Shown: positions 44,722-53,470, counted from the first letter of the stretch. The stretch: DNA of 64,000 bases from Kandleria vitulina DSM 20405 (GCF_000702065.1 NZ_JNKN01000001.1:124001-188000), one strand, 5' to 3'. The notes: generated by a model from the sequence alone, not told the origin. Program-made: numbers and translations.

Positions 44722-45508
44722 GATCAAGAATGTTTCAAAGACTTTCAACATTGGTACTATCAATGAGAAGAAAGCTTTAAAGAATATTAACTTAGAATTA
44801 AATGATGGGGACTTTGTCACTATCATCGGTGGGAATGGTGCTGGTAAATCAACACTTATGAACATGATTGCTGGTGTCTACCCTATTGACTGTGGTCATA
44901 TCCTCATTGACAGCAAGGAAGTTTCATTGGACTCTGAATACAAAAGAGCTTCCATGATCGGACGTGTCTTCCAGGATCCAATGCTTGGAACTGCAAGTGC
45001 CATGTCTATTCAGGAAAACTTGGCGATGGCTTCTCGTCGTGGAAAGTCAAGAACCTTAAGATGGGGTATTACTAAAAAAGAAAGAAAAGAATTCAAGGAA
45101 CTTCTTAAACCTCTTGGATTAGGTCTAGAAAACCGTTTGACTTCTAAAGTAGGATTATTGTCCGGTGGACAAAGACAGGCGTTAACATTGCTTATGGCTA
45201 CTGTTAAGAAGCCTAAAGTACTGCTTTTAGATGAACATACTGCCGCATTGGATCCTGCCACTAGCGCTAAGGTTTTAATGCTGACAAATGAAATTGTCAC
45301 AAAGCAGCATCTTACTACTATGATGGTCACTCATGATATGCAGGAAGCAATCGATGTGGGCAATCGTCTTATTATGATGTATGATGGCCAGATCATCTAT
45401 GATGTAAGAGGAGAAGAGAAAAAACAGCTTACTGTACCAGATCTTCTTAAGAAATTTGAAGAAGCTTCAGGTAGTGAATTTGTTAATGATAGAATGCTTT
45501 TAGGATAG
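44714..45508 (+). CDS. ABC transporter ATP-binding protein (TrpZ-like)
   Basis: 264 aa from ATG 44714, with GAGGTGG upstream inside the permease gene; the frame opens earlier but without a site. Walker A GGNGAGKST, signature LSGGQRQ, Walker B VLLLDEHTAAL, switch His in MVTHDMQEA. Energises the importer. Last gene of the operon; a terminator follows immediately. Confidence 0.95.
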   Translation: MLKIKNVSKTFNIGTINEKKALKNINLELNDGDFVTIIGGNGAGKSTLMNMIAGVYPIDCGHILIDSKEVSLDSEYKRASMIGRVFQDPMLGTASAMSIQENLAMASRRGKSRTLRWGITKKERKEFKELLKPLGLGLENRLTSKVGLLSGGQRQALTLLMATVKKPKVLLLDEHTAALDPATSAKVLMLTNEIVTKQHLTTMMVTHDMQEAIDVGNRLIMMYDGQIIYDVRGEEKKQLTVPDLLKKFEEASGSEFVNDRMLLG

Positions 45509-45529
45509 AAGATGACAACATCTTCTATC
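45504..45529 (+). terminator. Terminator of the ABC operon
   Basis: An 11-bp stem GATAGAAGATG/CATCTTCTATC with loop ACAA and seven T. Confidence 0.85.
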
Positions 45530-45537
45530 TTTTTTTG

Positions 45538-45566
45538 TTTGCACCTTTATAAAGAAAGGTTATAAT
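45538..45566 (+). promoter_or_regulatory. Candidate promoter of the LCP gene
   Basis: TTTGCA (45538-45543), 17-nt spacer, TATAAT (45561-45566). The leader is short, with AGGAGATGA before the start. Confidence 0.6.
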
Positions 45567-45588
45567 AGACCCTACAGGAGATGATTAA

Positions 45589-47055
45589 ATGAAAAAAAAG
45601 AAACATGCAAAATTCAAGAAGGGGTCCTTGATCTTAGCAGCTCAGTTCATTGCTTCGCTATTGATCATGTTCACTTCTCTTAAGATTGCTTTTTTACCTT
45701 GGTTCTATCAGCTTCTTCTTGCAGTTCTACTTATTTTATTATTAGGACTTGTACATAAGATTATTTATCCAAAAAAGAAGGAAAAAAGAAAAGCTTTTCG
45801 TCAATTGACGGGAATCATCTTATCCCTTGTGCTTTCTTTTTTCCTAGTCATAAGTTCTTCCTACCTTAATGTAGCGAATGCCGCCTTGTCAGGAATGGCT
45901 AAATCTGATCCTACTGCCAATTATCGTACATATGTCATTGATGGCAGCTATAACAGCATCGGTAAGCTACAAGGACAGACTGTAGGTCTCTTAACTCTAG
46001 GTGATGAGGCTGAACATACAAAAGCAAAGCAGATTATAAAAAATAAACTCCATTGTGAAACGGAAGATTATGATACTGTTCTTGATATGCTTTCTTCTCT
46101 TCGCCGTGGAGAGATTCAGGCGGTCTTTATTAATGATGCCTATAAGACAGTATGCGCCAACAACTATACTGGATGGAATCGCAACGCCTACTGTGTTGAT
46201 AAGATATCCTTTACCTACGATGAAGAAGATACCCCTTCTACTAATAAAAACATTTCTAAAAATGCTTTTACAGTACTGATCAGTGGTGTCGATAGTCGTA
46301 AGAGTGTAACAGAAACCTGTCGTTCTGATGTCAATATGCTTGTGACAATTCAGCCAGAAACACATCAGATCCTGATGACCAGCATTCCTCGTGATTATTA
46401 TGTATCATTAAATAATGCTCAAGGTCATAAAGATAAATTATGCCATGCGGCTTTATTTGGTACCTATACTCTACAAAAAACATTAATCAATACACTTGAT
46501 ATCAATATTGACTTTTACACACGTGTCAGCTTCACATCCCTTACAAAGATCGTTGACCTCATCGGAGGCGTTAAGATCTATTCCGATAAAACCTTTGTCC
46601 CATGGACAGATCGTGGCATTACCATCAAGAAAGGATGGCAGACTATGAACGGGCGCTATGCCTTGGCATTCTCAAGAGAAAGAAAGACTTACACCAACGG
46701 TGATTCTCACCGTGCTGCTAACCAGCAGGCGGTCTTGAAAGCTATTATTGAGAAGATGTCTTCTTCTCCACTGCTTATCAAGAAGTATCCGGAAATCATG
46801 AAGGCTCTTTCGACATCCATTCAGACCAATATGTCTTCTGATCAGATGAAGCAGCTTTTACGTCTAGAGATTGCTTCTCATCCATCATGGGACATTATGA
46901 ATACTGTTCTTGAAGGTAACTCAAAACGTATGTTAGGTGGCTATCTGATGCCTCATACATCACTTTATTATATGATTCCTGATGAGAATAGTATTGATGA
47001 ACATCGTCAATATATTCAGAATATGATCAATGGTCAAAAAATATCTGTAAACTAA
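45589..47055 (+). CDS. LytR-CpsA-Psr (LCP) family cell-wall ligase with accessory domain
   Basis: LCP enzymes attach teichoic acid or polysaccharide to peptidoglycan. 488 aa: a basic tail, three membrane helices (about residues 15-37, 42-58, 72-95), an extracellular domain of about 110 residues, then the LCP domain (about 220-480) with LISGVDSR, RSDVNMLVTI and TSIPRDYYV, giving the Arg/Asp set that binds the polyprenyl diphosphate. The intermediate domain (LQGQTVGLLTLGDEAEHTK, then LRRGEIQAVFIND) looks like half of a family 3 solute-binding protein. Alternatively it is the accessory domain of CpsA-type proteins. Confidence 0.92.
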   Translation: MKKKKHAKFKKGSLILAAQFIASLLIMFTSLKIAFLPWFYQLLLAVLLILLLGLVHKIIYPKKKEKRKAFRQLTGIILSLVLSFFLVISSSYLNVANAALSGMAKSDPTANYRTYVIDGSYNSIGKLQGQTVGLLTLGDEAEHTKAKQIIKNKLHCETEDYDTVLDMLSSLRRGEIQAVFINDAYKTVCANNYTGWNRNAYCVDKISFTYDEEDTPSTNKNISKNAFTVLISGVDSRKSVTETCRSDVNMLVTIQPETHQILMTSIPRDYYVSLNNAQGHKDKLCHAALFGTYTLQKTLINTLDINIDFYTRVSFTSLTKIVDLIGGVKIYSDKTFVPWTDRGITIKKGWQTMNGRYALAFSRERKTYTNGDSHRAANQQAVLKAIIEKMSSSPLLIKKYPEIMKALSTSIQTNMSSDQMKQLLRLEIASHPSWDIMNTVLEGNSKRMLGGYLMPHTSLYYMIPDENSIDEHRQYIQNMINGQKISVN

Positions 47056-47087
47056 AAATAATCTGGAGAAGTTCTCCAGATTATTTT
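47055..47087. terminator. Bidirectional terminator LCP gene/52-aa membrane protein
   Basis: A 14-bp stem (47055-47068 with 47074-47087) with a T run on the plus side and A run on the other, between converging genes. Confidence 0.8.
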
Positions 47088-47239
47088 TTATTACGAAGCA
47101 TAAAGAACATGCTCACTGCTCCTAAAACAAGACATATGCTGCCATAAAGCATAAAAAGCATTGTTCCTTTAATAAGTGCTGCTGTATAAAGAATAAGAGC
47201 ACCTAAGTACAATAAAACAGGCAATAAGAGTGTTTTCAT
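47081..47239 (-). CDS. 52-aa double-spanning membrane protein
   Basis: A short minus-strand gene from ATG 47239 to TAA 47081, eight bases after GGTGG. The product is almost wholly hydrophobic: helix 1 about residues 4-21 (LLLPVLLYLGALILYT), a short Lys-Gly turn, helix 2 about 27-47, and a basic end RNKK. The positive-inside pattern fits both ends in the cytoplasm. It follows the greA terminator. Family unknown. Accepted because of the good ribosome binding site, full-length reading frame and membrane topology. Confidence 0.6.
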   Translation of the reverse strand: MKTLLLPVLLYLGALILYTAALIKGTMLFMLYGSICLVLGAVSMFFMLRNKK

Positions 47240-47265
47240 ACATTATCCACCTTTCTTTTTAAAAA

Positions 47266-47289
47266 AAGAAAGAACAATTGTTCTTTCTT
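47266..47289 (-). terminator. greA terminator
   Basis: A 12-bp perfect inverted repeat centred on CAATTG at the greA stop, followed by a U run in the minus transcript. Confidence 0.75.
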
Positions 47290-47770
47290 ATCCTTCAATT
47301 TCAATATTAGTGATTTTTACATCATATGGGCTAGCAACCGCAACAGTAACAACATCACCAATAGCATGATCAAGAATAGCTTTTGCTAATGGTGATTCAT
47401 TAGAAATCTTACCATTTAAAGGATCAGTTTCAGTTGTACCTACGATCTTGTAAGATTCTTCTTCAGCATTTTCTTCAGATAAATCTAAGATAGTAACGAT
47501 ATTACCAAGTCTAACAACGTCACTAGACATATCAGCTTCATCGATAACTTCTGCATGCATTAACATGTCATCGATTTCTTTGATACGACCTTCGATTCTA
47601 GCCTGTTCATCTCTGGCTGCATCGTAGTCGGCGTTTTCAGATAAATCCCCTTGACTTCTTGCTAATACTAAGTCTTCTCTATTCTTAACACGATCAACGT
47701 TGACTAAGTGTTCACGTTCTTCTTGTAGTTTTTTGTACCCTTCTTGAGTTAAAATGACTTTATTATCCAT
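47288..47770 (-). CDS. greA: Transcription elongation factor GreA
   Basis: Rescues backtracked RNA polymerase. 160 aa from ATG 47770, seven bases after GAGGTG; a GTG at 47779 overlaps that site. N-terminal coiled coil with the acidic tip (DLSENADYDAARDEQ) and C-terminal FKBP-like domain ending SPLAKAILDHAIGD. It follows udk, the same order as in Bacillus. Confidence 0.97.
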   Translation of the reverse strand: MDNKVILTQEGYKKLQEEREHLVNVDRVKNREDLVLARSQGDLSENADYDAARDEQARIEGRIKEIDDMLMHAEVIDEADMSSDVVRLGNIVTILDLSEENAEEESYKIVGTTETDPLNGKISNESPLAKAILDHAIGDVVTVAVASPYDVKITNIEIEG

Positions 47771-47814
47771 ATTTTTCACCTCACGCGTAAATTAATATAT
47801 CATATTTAGTTGAT

Positions 47815-48438
47815 TTATTCAATAATACTTCTAATTTTAGTGATCAGCAAATCAATCGCAACAACATTGCTGCCACCATTAGGAATAATGATATGAGCAT
47901 ACTTCTTTGAAGGCTCAATAAACTGCTCATGCATAGGTCTTACAGTATGAAGATACTGTTCACATACTGAATCTAGTGAACGTCCTCTTTCTTCCATGTC
48001 TCTTCTTAATCTTCTGATGAAACGGATATCTCCATCAGTATCTACATAAACAAGAATATCACACTGTTTTCTTACTTCTTCTTCAGCTAATACGAAGATA
48101 CCTTCAAGGATAAGAACATCTTTTCCTTCGATAACTTCTGTAATATTGCTTCTTGTATGCTGAGTGTAATCATATGTTGGTTTTTCGATTGTGACTTTCT
48201 GTTTAAGCATCTTTAGATGCTTAACAAGCAAGTCAGTATCAAATGCTAATGGATGATCATAGTTGGTCTTTACTCTCTCTTCCATTGGCAAATCGCTTTG
48301 ATCTTTATAGTAGTCATCTTGTTTGATAATAACTACCTGATGCTTTTCTTCAAATGCTTCATAGACTTTTGCGGCAATACTTGTTTTACCTGAAGCACTT
48401 CCTCCTGCGATTCCAATAATGATTGCTTTATCGTTCAT
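47815..48438 (-). CDS. udk: Uridine kinase
   Basis: Phosphorylates uridine and cytidine for salvage. 207 aa from ATG 48438 after GGAAGG. P-loop GGSASGKTSIA, QDDYYKDQSDL, DHPLAFDTDLL and LILEGIFVLAE are family motifs. Overlaps the end of the U32 peptidase-like gene by about 11 bases. Confidence 0.95.
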   Translation of the reverse strand: MNDKAIIIGIAGGSASGKTSIAAKVYEAFEEKHQVVIIKQDDYYKDQSDLPMEERVKTNYDHPLAFDTDLLVKHLKMLKQKVTIEKPTYDYTQHTRSNITEVIEGKDVLILEGIFVLAEEEVRKQCDILVYVDTDGDIRFIRRLRRDMEERGRSLDSVCEQYLHTVRPMHEQFIEPSKKYAHIIIPNGGSNVVAIDLLITKIRSIIE

Positions 48439-49681
48439 TTTTAACCTTCCTTCCCATATCATTCATGGCCACATTCTCTGATAATGGAATATAGAGAACT
48501 TCCATTGGATGATTGGCTACTTCTACTTCTTCTTTATCTTCATTATAGATTTTTTCTACTTTAAATGTAAAATTATCTCTCTTTGGTGAGAAAATTTCTA
48601 CTGTATCTCCTACTTTAAAGTAGTTTCTTTGTTCTATCTTAGCTAAATGTTTTTCTTGATCATAATCAAGTACTCTCATGACAAATTCCTGTGTGGGATG
48701 TTCATCACGAAGATTGAAAAGCTGATAACTAGCATCTGGTCTGCCATTAAAAAGTCCTTCACAAAAAGCACGGTTGGCAGCCTTGTTTAGCTCACTTTCA
48801 TACCATGTATCCCTGAAATGATCAGGATCTGCACAGTAGGCATCAATCAGCTTTCGATATGTCGATACCACGGTCGCAATATAGTGCACAGATTTCATGC
48901 GTCCTTCTATTTTGAAGGAATCCACACCAATTTCGATAAGTTCACCGATATGATGAACAAGTGCCATATCTTTTGAACTCATTGAGAAAGGAATATCATC
49001 TTCCTGATTGATTCTTTCTCCATCAGCTTCGATATCATAATACCAGCGACAAGACTGTGAACAGCCACCGCGGTTGGCATCTCTTCTTGAATAATAGTTT
49101 GATAGCATGCATCTTCCTGAATAGGCAATACACATTGCTCCATGAACAAAGTATTCCATATCAATGTTTGGGATCTTTTTTCTGATAACCTTAAGATCCT
49201 TAAATTCTGTTTCACGCCCAAATACAACACGTTCCATGCCTAGTTCTTTCCAGAACTTGATAGCTTCTGAATTCAATGTAGACATCTGCGTTGAAACATG
49301 CACTTCCATCTTAACACCTAGCTCTTTAGCGAGCATCATGATATACGGATCAGCAACAATGATCGCTTTAACTCCAATTTCATCTAATGTCAATAAGTAT
49401 TCTTCTAATCCTTCTAGATTATCTTCATGAAGAATAATATTGCAAGTCACATGGATATCAGCTCCATGTTCATTAGCAAACTCAACAGCTTCCTTAATAT
49501 CTTCTAATGTAAAGTTTGATGCTGCTGAACGTAAAGAGAACTCTTTTCCCCCTACAAATACAGCATCTGCCCCATAGAGAATCGCTGTCTTTAATTTTTC
49601 AAGATTTCCTGCTGGAGCAAGAAGCTCTGGCTTCTTGATAAATACACGTTTTCCATTTTCATCTCTTCTACATAGAGCCAT
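48428..49681 (-). CDS. trhP: U32-family tRNA 5-hydroxyuridine synthase component (TrhP2/YrrO-like)
   Basis: 417 aa, from ATG 49681 after GAGGAGG. The U32 family includes TrhP, which with prephenate and an Fe-S cluster hydroxylates U34 of tRNAs (ho5U); in Bacillus the YrrN-YrrO pair does this. The signature EYFVHGAMCIAYSGRCMLSNY is followed by the cysteines of RGGCSQSCRW, the likely cluster ligands. C-terminal beta domain with YFKVGDTVEIFSP. Its start overlaps the end of the TrmR-TrhP fusion gene, and it is followed by udk and greA, the exact Bacillus yrrO-udk-greA order. Confidence 0.93.
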   Translation of the reverse strand: MALCRRDENGKRVFIKKPELLAPAGNLEKLKTAILYGADAVFVGGKEFSLRSAASNFTLEDIKEAVEFANEHGADIHVTCNIILHEDNLEGLEEYLLTLDEIGVKAIIVADPYIMMLAKELGVKMEVHVSTQMSTLNSEAIKFWKELGMERVVFGRETEFKDLKVIRKKIPNIDMEYFVHGAMCIAYSGRCMLSNYYSRRDANRGGCSQSCRWYYDIEADGERINQEDDIPFSMSSKDMALVHHIGELIEIGVDSFKIEGRMKSVHYIATVVSTYRKLIDAYCADPDHFRDTWYESELNKAANRAFCEGLFNGRPDASYQLFNLRDEHPTQEFVMRVLDYDQEKHLAKIEQRNYFKVGDTVEIFSPKRDNFTFKVEKIYNEDKEEVEVANHPMEVLYIPLSENVAMNDMGRKVKNER

Positions 49682-51182
49682 TGCGATCCCTCCTCTTGAC
49701 ATCTTCTAAACGATACAATGTACTATCGTGAAGGAAACCACGATCTAATGGAGAAGACATATTCTTAAGAAGTGGCATATATTCTTTGACATGATGCACA
49801 TAGACTTCAAGTCCCTGATCATAATATGTCTTAAGACAATCACTGTACATATGTGTCACTTCAATAGCTTCGCTTACGTCCATATAGTTTGTTTCAATAT
49901 AAAGATAGTCAAATACATCAAGCTGATTAAATAGATCTAATGTATAAAGCTTATTTACACTATAAATAGTTGTTCCACGTTCATCTTCATAAATATGACT
50001 CGCATAATCACTTTCACGAGCATGTAAGATAACATTATCTTTATTAAAACTTCTATCAATAGCCTGCTCATAAGTAGAGATCAGATGTCTCTTGCTTGAC
50101 ATCATATACTGTACGCCATGACCTTGAATCATAATTGGCATATGCGTATTTTTCTTAATAGAAATCTGTTCTTCTAAAGGAATTTCTTTTGATACCCAGG
50201 CACTTGATACCCCCTGATCACCAAGTACATTTAATGTACGATGGTTGGTATTAAGGGTCATCGGTGCATACATCATATCAAATTCATATCTTTTCTTCTT
50301 CACATAGTGCAATACTGCAAAATCCTGGAATAGTATTCCTCTGATAGAAAGTTTTGCAAGTTCATCAATGTACTTGAATAAACGACTTAATTCATGTTCA
50401 TCATATAATCCATTGACCATCACATAAGTCTCATTGACACGTTCATTGATTTCAGCTATTTCATCTAAAGTATACTTTACAGGAGAATACGCACTAAAAT
50501 CACCTGCCACAATAAACATTTCTACACCCATTTGCTTGAAGTCATGAATGTAATCTTTATGTGTCAGATGTAACGCCATTCTTAATTGATGTTTTTTCTT
50601 AGTAATCAAACATACACCATCTCCTACATCGAAATACTCAACTGCATAATCTCTATTATGTCTGATCCAGTTTCTAAATCTTCCAATTTTTCTAACGAGT
50701 GCTCTTGTATTTCTGTTTTCAATTTCATCAACATGATGAATCATACCATGAAAATCAAGATTGTCCACTATAACTACACCATCATCTTTTAAATATGGTA
50801 CATATTTCTCGAAAAATTTACGATATTGTGCTTTCGCAGCATCGATGAAGATAATATCGTAAGGAGCATTTTTTAATGTCTGATCATCAAAGAGAAGCGC
50901 ATCATCGTGGTAGATCGTAATACGATCTTCGAGATGATGTGCTTTAATATGTTCACATGCTTCCTTGTAGCATGCATCATTACGTTCAATTGTTTCTACT
51001 TTTAATCCTTCAACGTTGGATACCATCATCATTGATGAGTATCCAATCGCTGAACCAATTTCCAATAAAGACTGTCCTTTATGTTTTTTTATTTGTTCAA
51101 TCAAGAAGAGAATGCCTTCCTTTTGCATAACAGGAATGTTGCGTTCTCTTGCACTTTGTTCTAATTCATCAAAAAATATCAT
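49668..51182 (-). CDS. Fusion of tRNA 5-hydroxyuridine methyltransferase (TrmR/YrrM) and U32 protein (TrhP1/YrrN)
   Basis: 504 aa in one uninterrupted frame. Residues 1-200 are a family 3 O-methyltransferase: SLLEIGSAIGYSSMMM (SAM site), IDAAKAQYRKFFE, VIVDNLDFHGMI with metal-binding DN. Residues about 205-500 are a small U32 protein without the four cluster cysteines, like YrrN. In Bacillus these are two genes, yrrM and yrrN, side by side in this order. The junction reads KKKHQLRMALHLTHK. An internal Met at the junction has no ribosome binding site. The ATG immediately follows the mltG stop, with AAGGAG inside mltG. Predicted to join hydroxylation support and methylation to mo5U34 in one chain. 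Confidence 0.92.
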   Translation of the reverse strand: MIFFDELEQSARERNIPVMQKEGILFLIEQIKKHKGQSLLEIGSAIGYSSMMMVSNVEGLKVETIERNDACYKEACEHIKAHHLEDRITIYHDDALLFDDQTLKNAPYDIIFIDAAKAQYRKFFEKYVPYLKDDGVVIVDNLDFHGMIHHVDEIENRNTRALVRKIGRFRNWIRHNRDYAVEYFDVGDGVCLITKKKHQLRMALHLTHKDYIHDFKQMGVEMFIVAGDFSAYSPVKYTLDEIAEINERVNETYVMVNGLYDEHELSRLFKYIDELAKLSIRGILFQDFAVLHYVKKKRYEFDMMYAPMTLNTNHRTLNVLGDQGVSSAWVSKEIPLEEQISIKKNTHMPIMIQGHGVQYMMSSKRHLISTYEQAIDRSFNKDNVILHARESDYASHIYEDERGTTIYSVNKLYTLDLFNQLDVFDYLYIETNYMDVSEAIEVTHMYSDCLKTYYDQGLEVYVHHVKEYMPLLKNMSSPLDRGFLHDSTLYRLEDVKRRDRNGSM

Positions 51183-52235
51183 TTAATACCACTTATTCTC
51201 CTTAACTGCCTTCTGATGTTCTTCAAAAGTTTTAGAATAAATTACAGTACCATCCTTCTTAGCGAAGAAATAGTAATAATCTGATTTCTCATAATTTAGT
51301 ACAGCTTTTAAAGTCTTAAGCTGAACTGTTGAGATTGGACCGATAGGTAGTCCTTTATACTTGTATGTATTGTATTTTGAATCCACCTTAAGCATAGAAT
51401 GACTTACCTTAACGCCAGTTCTGCCTAAGGCATAATTTACAGTGATGTCGCTCTGTAATGCCTTATTGGCATTAAGACGGTTGATAAATACTCCTGCAAT
51501 CTTTGCTTGATCTTTATCATAAAGCGATTCTCTTTCAACGACACTTGTTAATGCTAAAAATTGATGCACTGAATATCCTGAAGCCGCAATCTTGCTTTTT
51601 AATGGAGTAAGCTTCTTATCCATTTCATCTAAGAATTTCTTAGTGACACTTTCAATAGTAGGATTCTTCTCATTACAATAATATGTTTCTGGATAGAAGT
51701 ATCCTTCTAATGGATAAAGAATATCTTTTTGAAGAATATCATCAGTCAAGAACCAATAAGATGAAATCAATGATTTAAGATAAGATTGATCTTTCCATTT
51801 TGCGATAACATCCTGATCTGTTACAGTCTTCCCTGTCACCTTCGTTAAATAAGTTGCTACCGCTTTGGCTGTCTGCGGAATTGTTGTTCCTTCTCCCACT
51901 TTAACTTTCTCATTAATGATATATTGCTTCTGTGTTCCTTTCATGATAGAAACCATCTTAGCAAATGACATATTCTGATTAAGTTTATAAGTGTTAGCCT
52001 TAAACAATGGCTTTTTTAACTTAAGATACACTTTAGCAGCAGTAATATTTCTAACTAGCTTATGCTTATTAAGCTTAGATAGTACTGTTCTTGCACTTTC
52101 ACCAGAGTCGACACTCACAATAACATCCTTACTCTTTGATGAAATGGCATGTCTTGTACCATCTATATACATATATGATCCACCAGCTACAATAAGTAGA
52201 ATGGCAATTAATATTACTAATAATTTTTTCTTCAT
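51183..52235 (-). CDS. mltG: Endolytic murein transglycosylase MltG
   Basis: Cuts nascent glycan strands and helps terminate chain growth. 350 aa from ATG 52235 after GAGGAACG; the frame opens 12 bases earlier. One N-terminal membrane helix (about residues 5-25), LysM-like subdomain, then the YceG core with the catalytic Glu in LTSVVERES and AGVFINRLN, LQSDITVNYALG, NTYKYKGLPIGPIS. In Bacillus (yrrL) it lies between the DUF1292 gene and yrrM, as here apart from the inserted lactonase. Confidence 0.96.
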   Translation of the reverse strand: MKKKLLVILIAILLIVAGGSYMYIDGTRHAISSKSKDVIVSVDSGESARTVLSKLNKHKLVRNITAAKVYLKLKKPLFKANTYKLNQNMSFAKMVSIMKGTQKQYIINEKVKVGEGTTIPQTAKAVATYLTKVTGKTVTDQDVIAKWKDQSYLKSLISSYWFLTDDILQKDILYPLEGYFYPETYYCNEKNPTIESVTKKFLDEMDKKLTPLKSKIAASGYSVHQFLALTSVVERESLYDKDQAKIAGVFINRLNANKALQSDITVNYALGRTGVKVSHSMLKVDSKYNTYKYKGLPIGPISTVQLKTLKAVLNYEKSDYYYFFAKKDGTVIYSKTFEEHQKAVKENKWY

Positions 52236-52328
52236 AACGTTCCTCACTTTTTCTCATTATATAGGATTTTATTTAGATAAGAAAGGTTTTACGTCGAGAA
52301 ATACAAGAGAAAACTCTTTCATTATAAA

Positions 52329-52349
52329 AAGGAAGTCTATAACTTCCTT
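52329..52349 (-). terminator. Terminator after the lactonase-like gene
   Basis: An 8-bp stem AAGGAAGT/ACTTCCTT with loop CTATA, followed by four U and A-rich DNA. Possibly partial, as mltG follows. Confidence 0.6.
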
Positions 52350-53447
52350 CTAGTTAAACATATTCATAACAACACTTTGATTCTCTGCACCTTTTTCCAT
52401 ACATACAGGCTGATGAAGCGAGAATGCTGAATGAGTCTCATATAAGACACCATTACGTTCTCCTTCTCTTATTTCAAAGCTTTCAATTGTTCCTGATTGT
52501 TTAGAGGCGACAACAAGCCAACGATCTTTAAAGATCAGCATCGCAATTGGGCCAGCATCAGTTTCCATGCAGTCAATGCGCTTGATTGTGCCATCTTCGC
52601 TAACAGCAAAGACAACGACAGTATCATCGCCCTTGTTGCTGACAAAAAGATATTTGCCATTTTCTGAGAGAATAATATCAGTTGGTGTATTTTCATGTTT
52701 GCATTCATCTTCTTTATATGAAAGCTGTTCTTGAATAAGTTCATATTTTCCATCATTGATCTTATAGACATTGATCATACTTGAAATCTCATTGATCATA
52801 TAAGCATGATGTCCTCTTGAAGAGTAGACTACTTTTCTAGGACCACTGCCATCTTTGACTTTAAATGAACATTCTTCATCTTTTATAAGAGCACCGTTTT
52901 CACCTTGATCATATAGAATCACTTCATCGCCACCCATATCGGTAACAAGAATCTTATTTTGTGGTGTCACACACACAAAGGTTGGATGTGATTCTGTCTG
53001 CTTAATAGGATCAATGCCTTTTCCTTTTAATTCATCAACAACTTTAATATTTACAACTTTCGACTTCTTGATTGGTGACTTAACGACTTCTCCGTTGTAA
53101 TAATCAACACCATAGAGATACTTTCTATCCCCGTCTACAGCTGTACTAAAGAATGTATGTCCCTCGTGAGAAACACGTGCAGCTAAACCAAGCTGCAGAT
53201 CCATGCAGGCATATTGCCAGATGCCTCCATCAACCTGATTTCCTGAGCCATTTCGATATGTGATATACATCCAGCGGCCATGTTTATGCATGGACAAAGG
53301 ACTAGCCTGTGCCTTTGTAAATTTTCGCTTAAAAATTTCCCCTGTATTAATATCTATGTAAAAAGAATATATACCTCTGTCAATTTCAGTTCCTTCTGAA
53401 CCAACGAAAAATATATCTACTTTTTTTGTTCGATTAAATAGGCCCAT
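52350..53447 (-). CDS. Lactonase-family seven-bladed beta-propeller protein
   Basis: 365 aa of the 6-phosphogluconolactonase (YkgB-type, lactonase_2) propeller family. Repeated blade strands are visible, such as GIYSFYIDINTGE, ILVTDMGGDEVILYD and YLFVSNKGDDTVVVFAV. No signal peptide, so cytoplasmic. Whether it hydrolyses 6-phosphogluconolactone is unproven; no pentose phosphate gene is near. It is an insertion into an otherwise Bacillus-like gene order (DUF1292 then mltG). Start ATG 53447 follows GAGGAG. Confidence 0.87.
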   Translation of the reverse strand: MGLFNRTKKVDIFFVGSEGTEIDRGIYSFYIDINTGEIFKRKFTKAQASPLSMHKHGRWMYITYRNGSGNQVDGGIWQYACMDLQLGLAARVSHEGHTFFSTAVDGDRKYLYGVDYYNGEVVKSPIKKSKVVNIKVVDELKGKGIDPIKQTESHPTFVCVTPQNKILVTDMGGDEVILYDQGENGALIKDEECSFKVKDGSGPRKVVYSSRGHHAYMINEISSMINVYKINDGKYELIQEQLSYKEDECKHENTPTDIILSENGKYLFVSNKGDDTVVVFAVSEDGTIKRIDCMETDAGPIAMLIFKDRWLVVASKQSGTIESFEIREGERNGVLYETHSAFSLHQPVCMEKGAENQSVVMNMFN

Positions 53448-53470
53448 ATATTACTCCTCACTAATAATAT

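Noticed and set aside
47266-47289. Perfect palindrome as an operator or attachment site
   Set aside because: It sits at the greA stop and is followed by a U run, so it is best read as a terminator. The same holds for the other long inverted repeats at gene ends.
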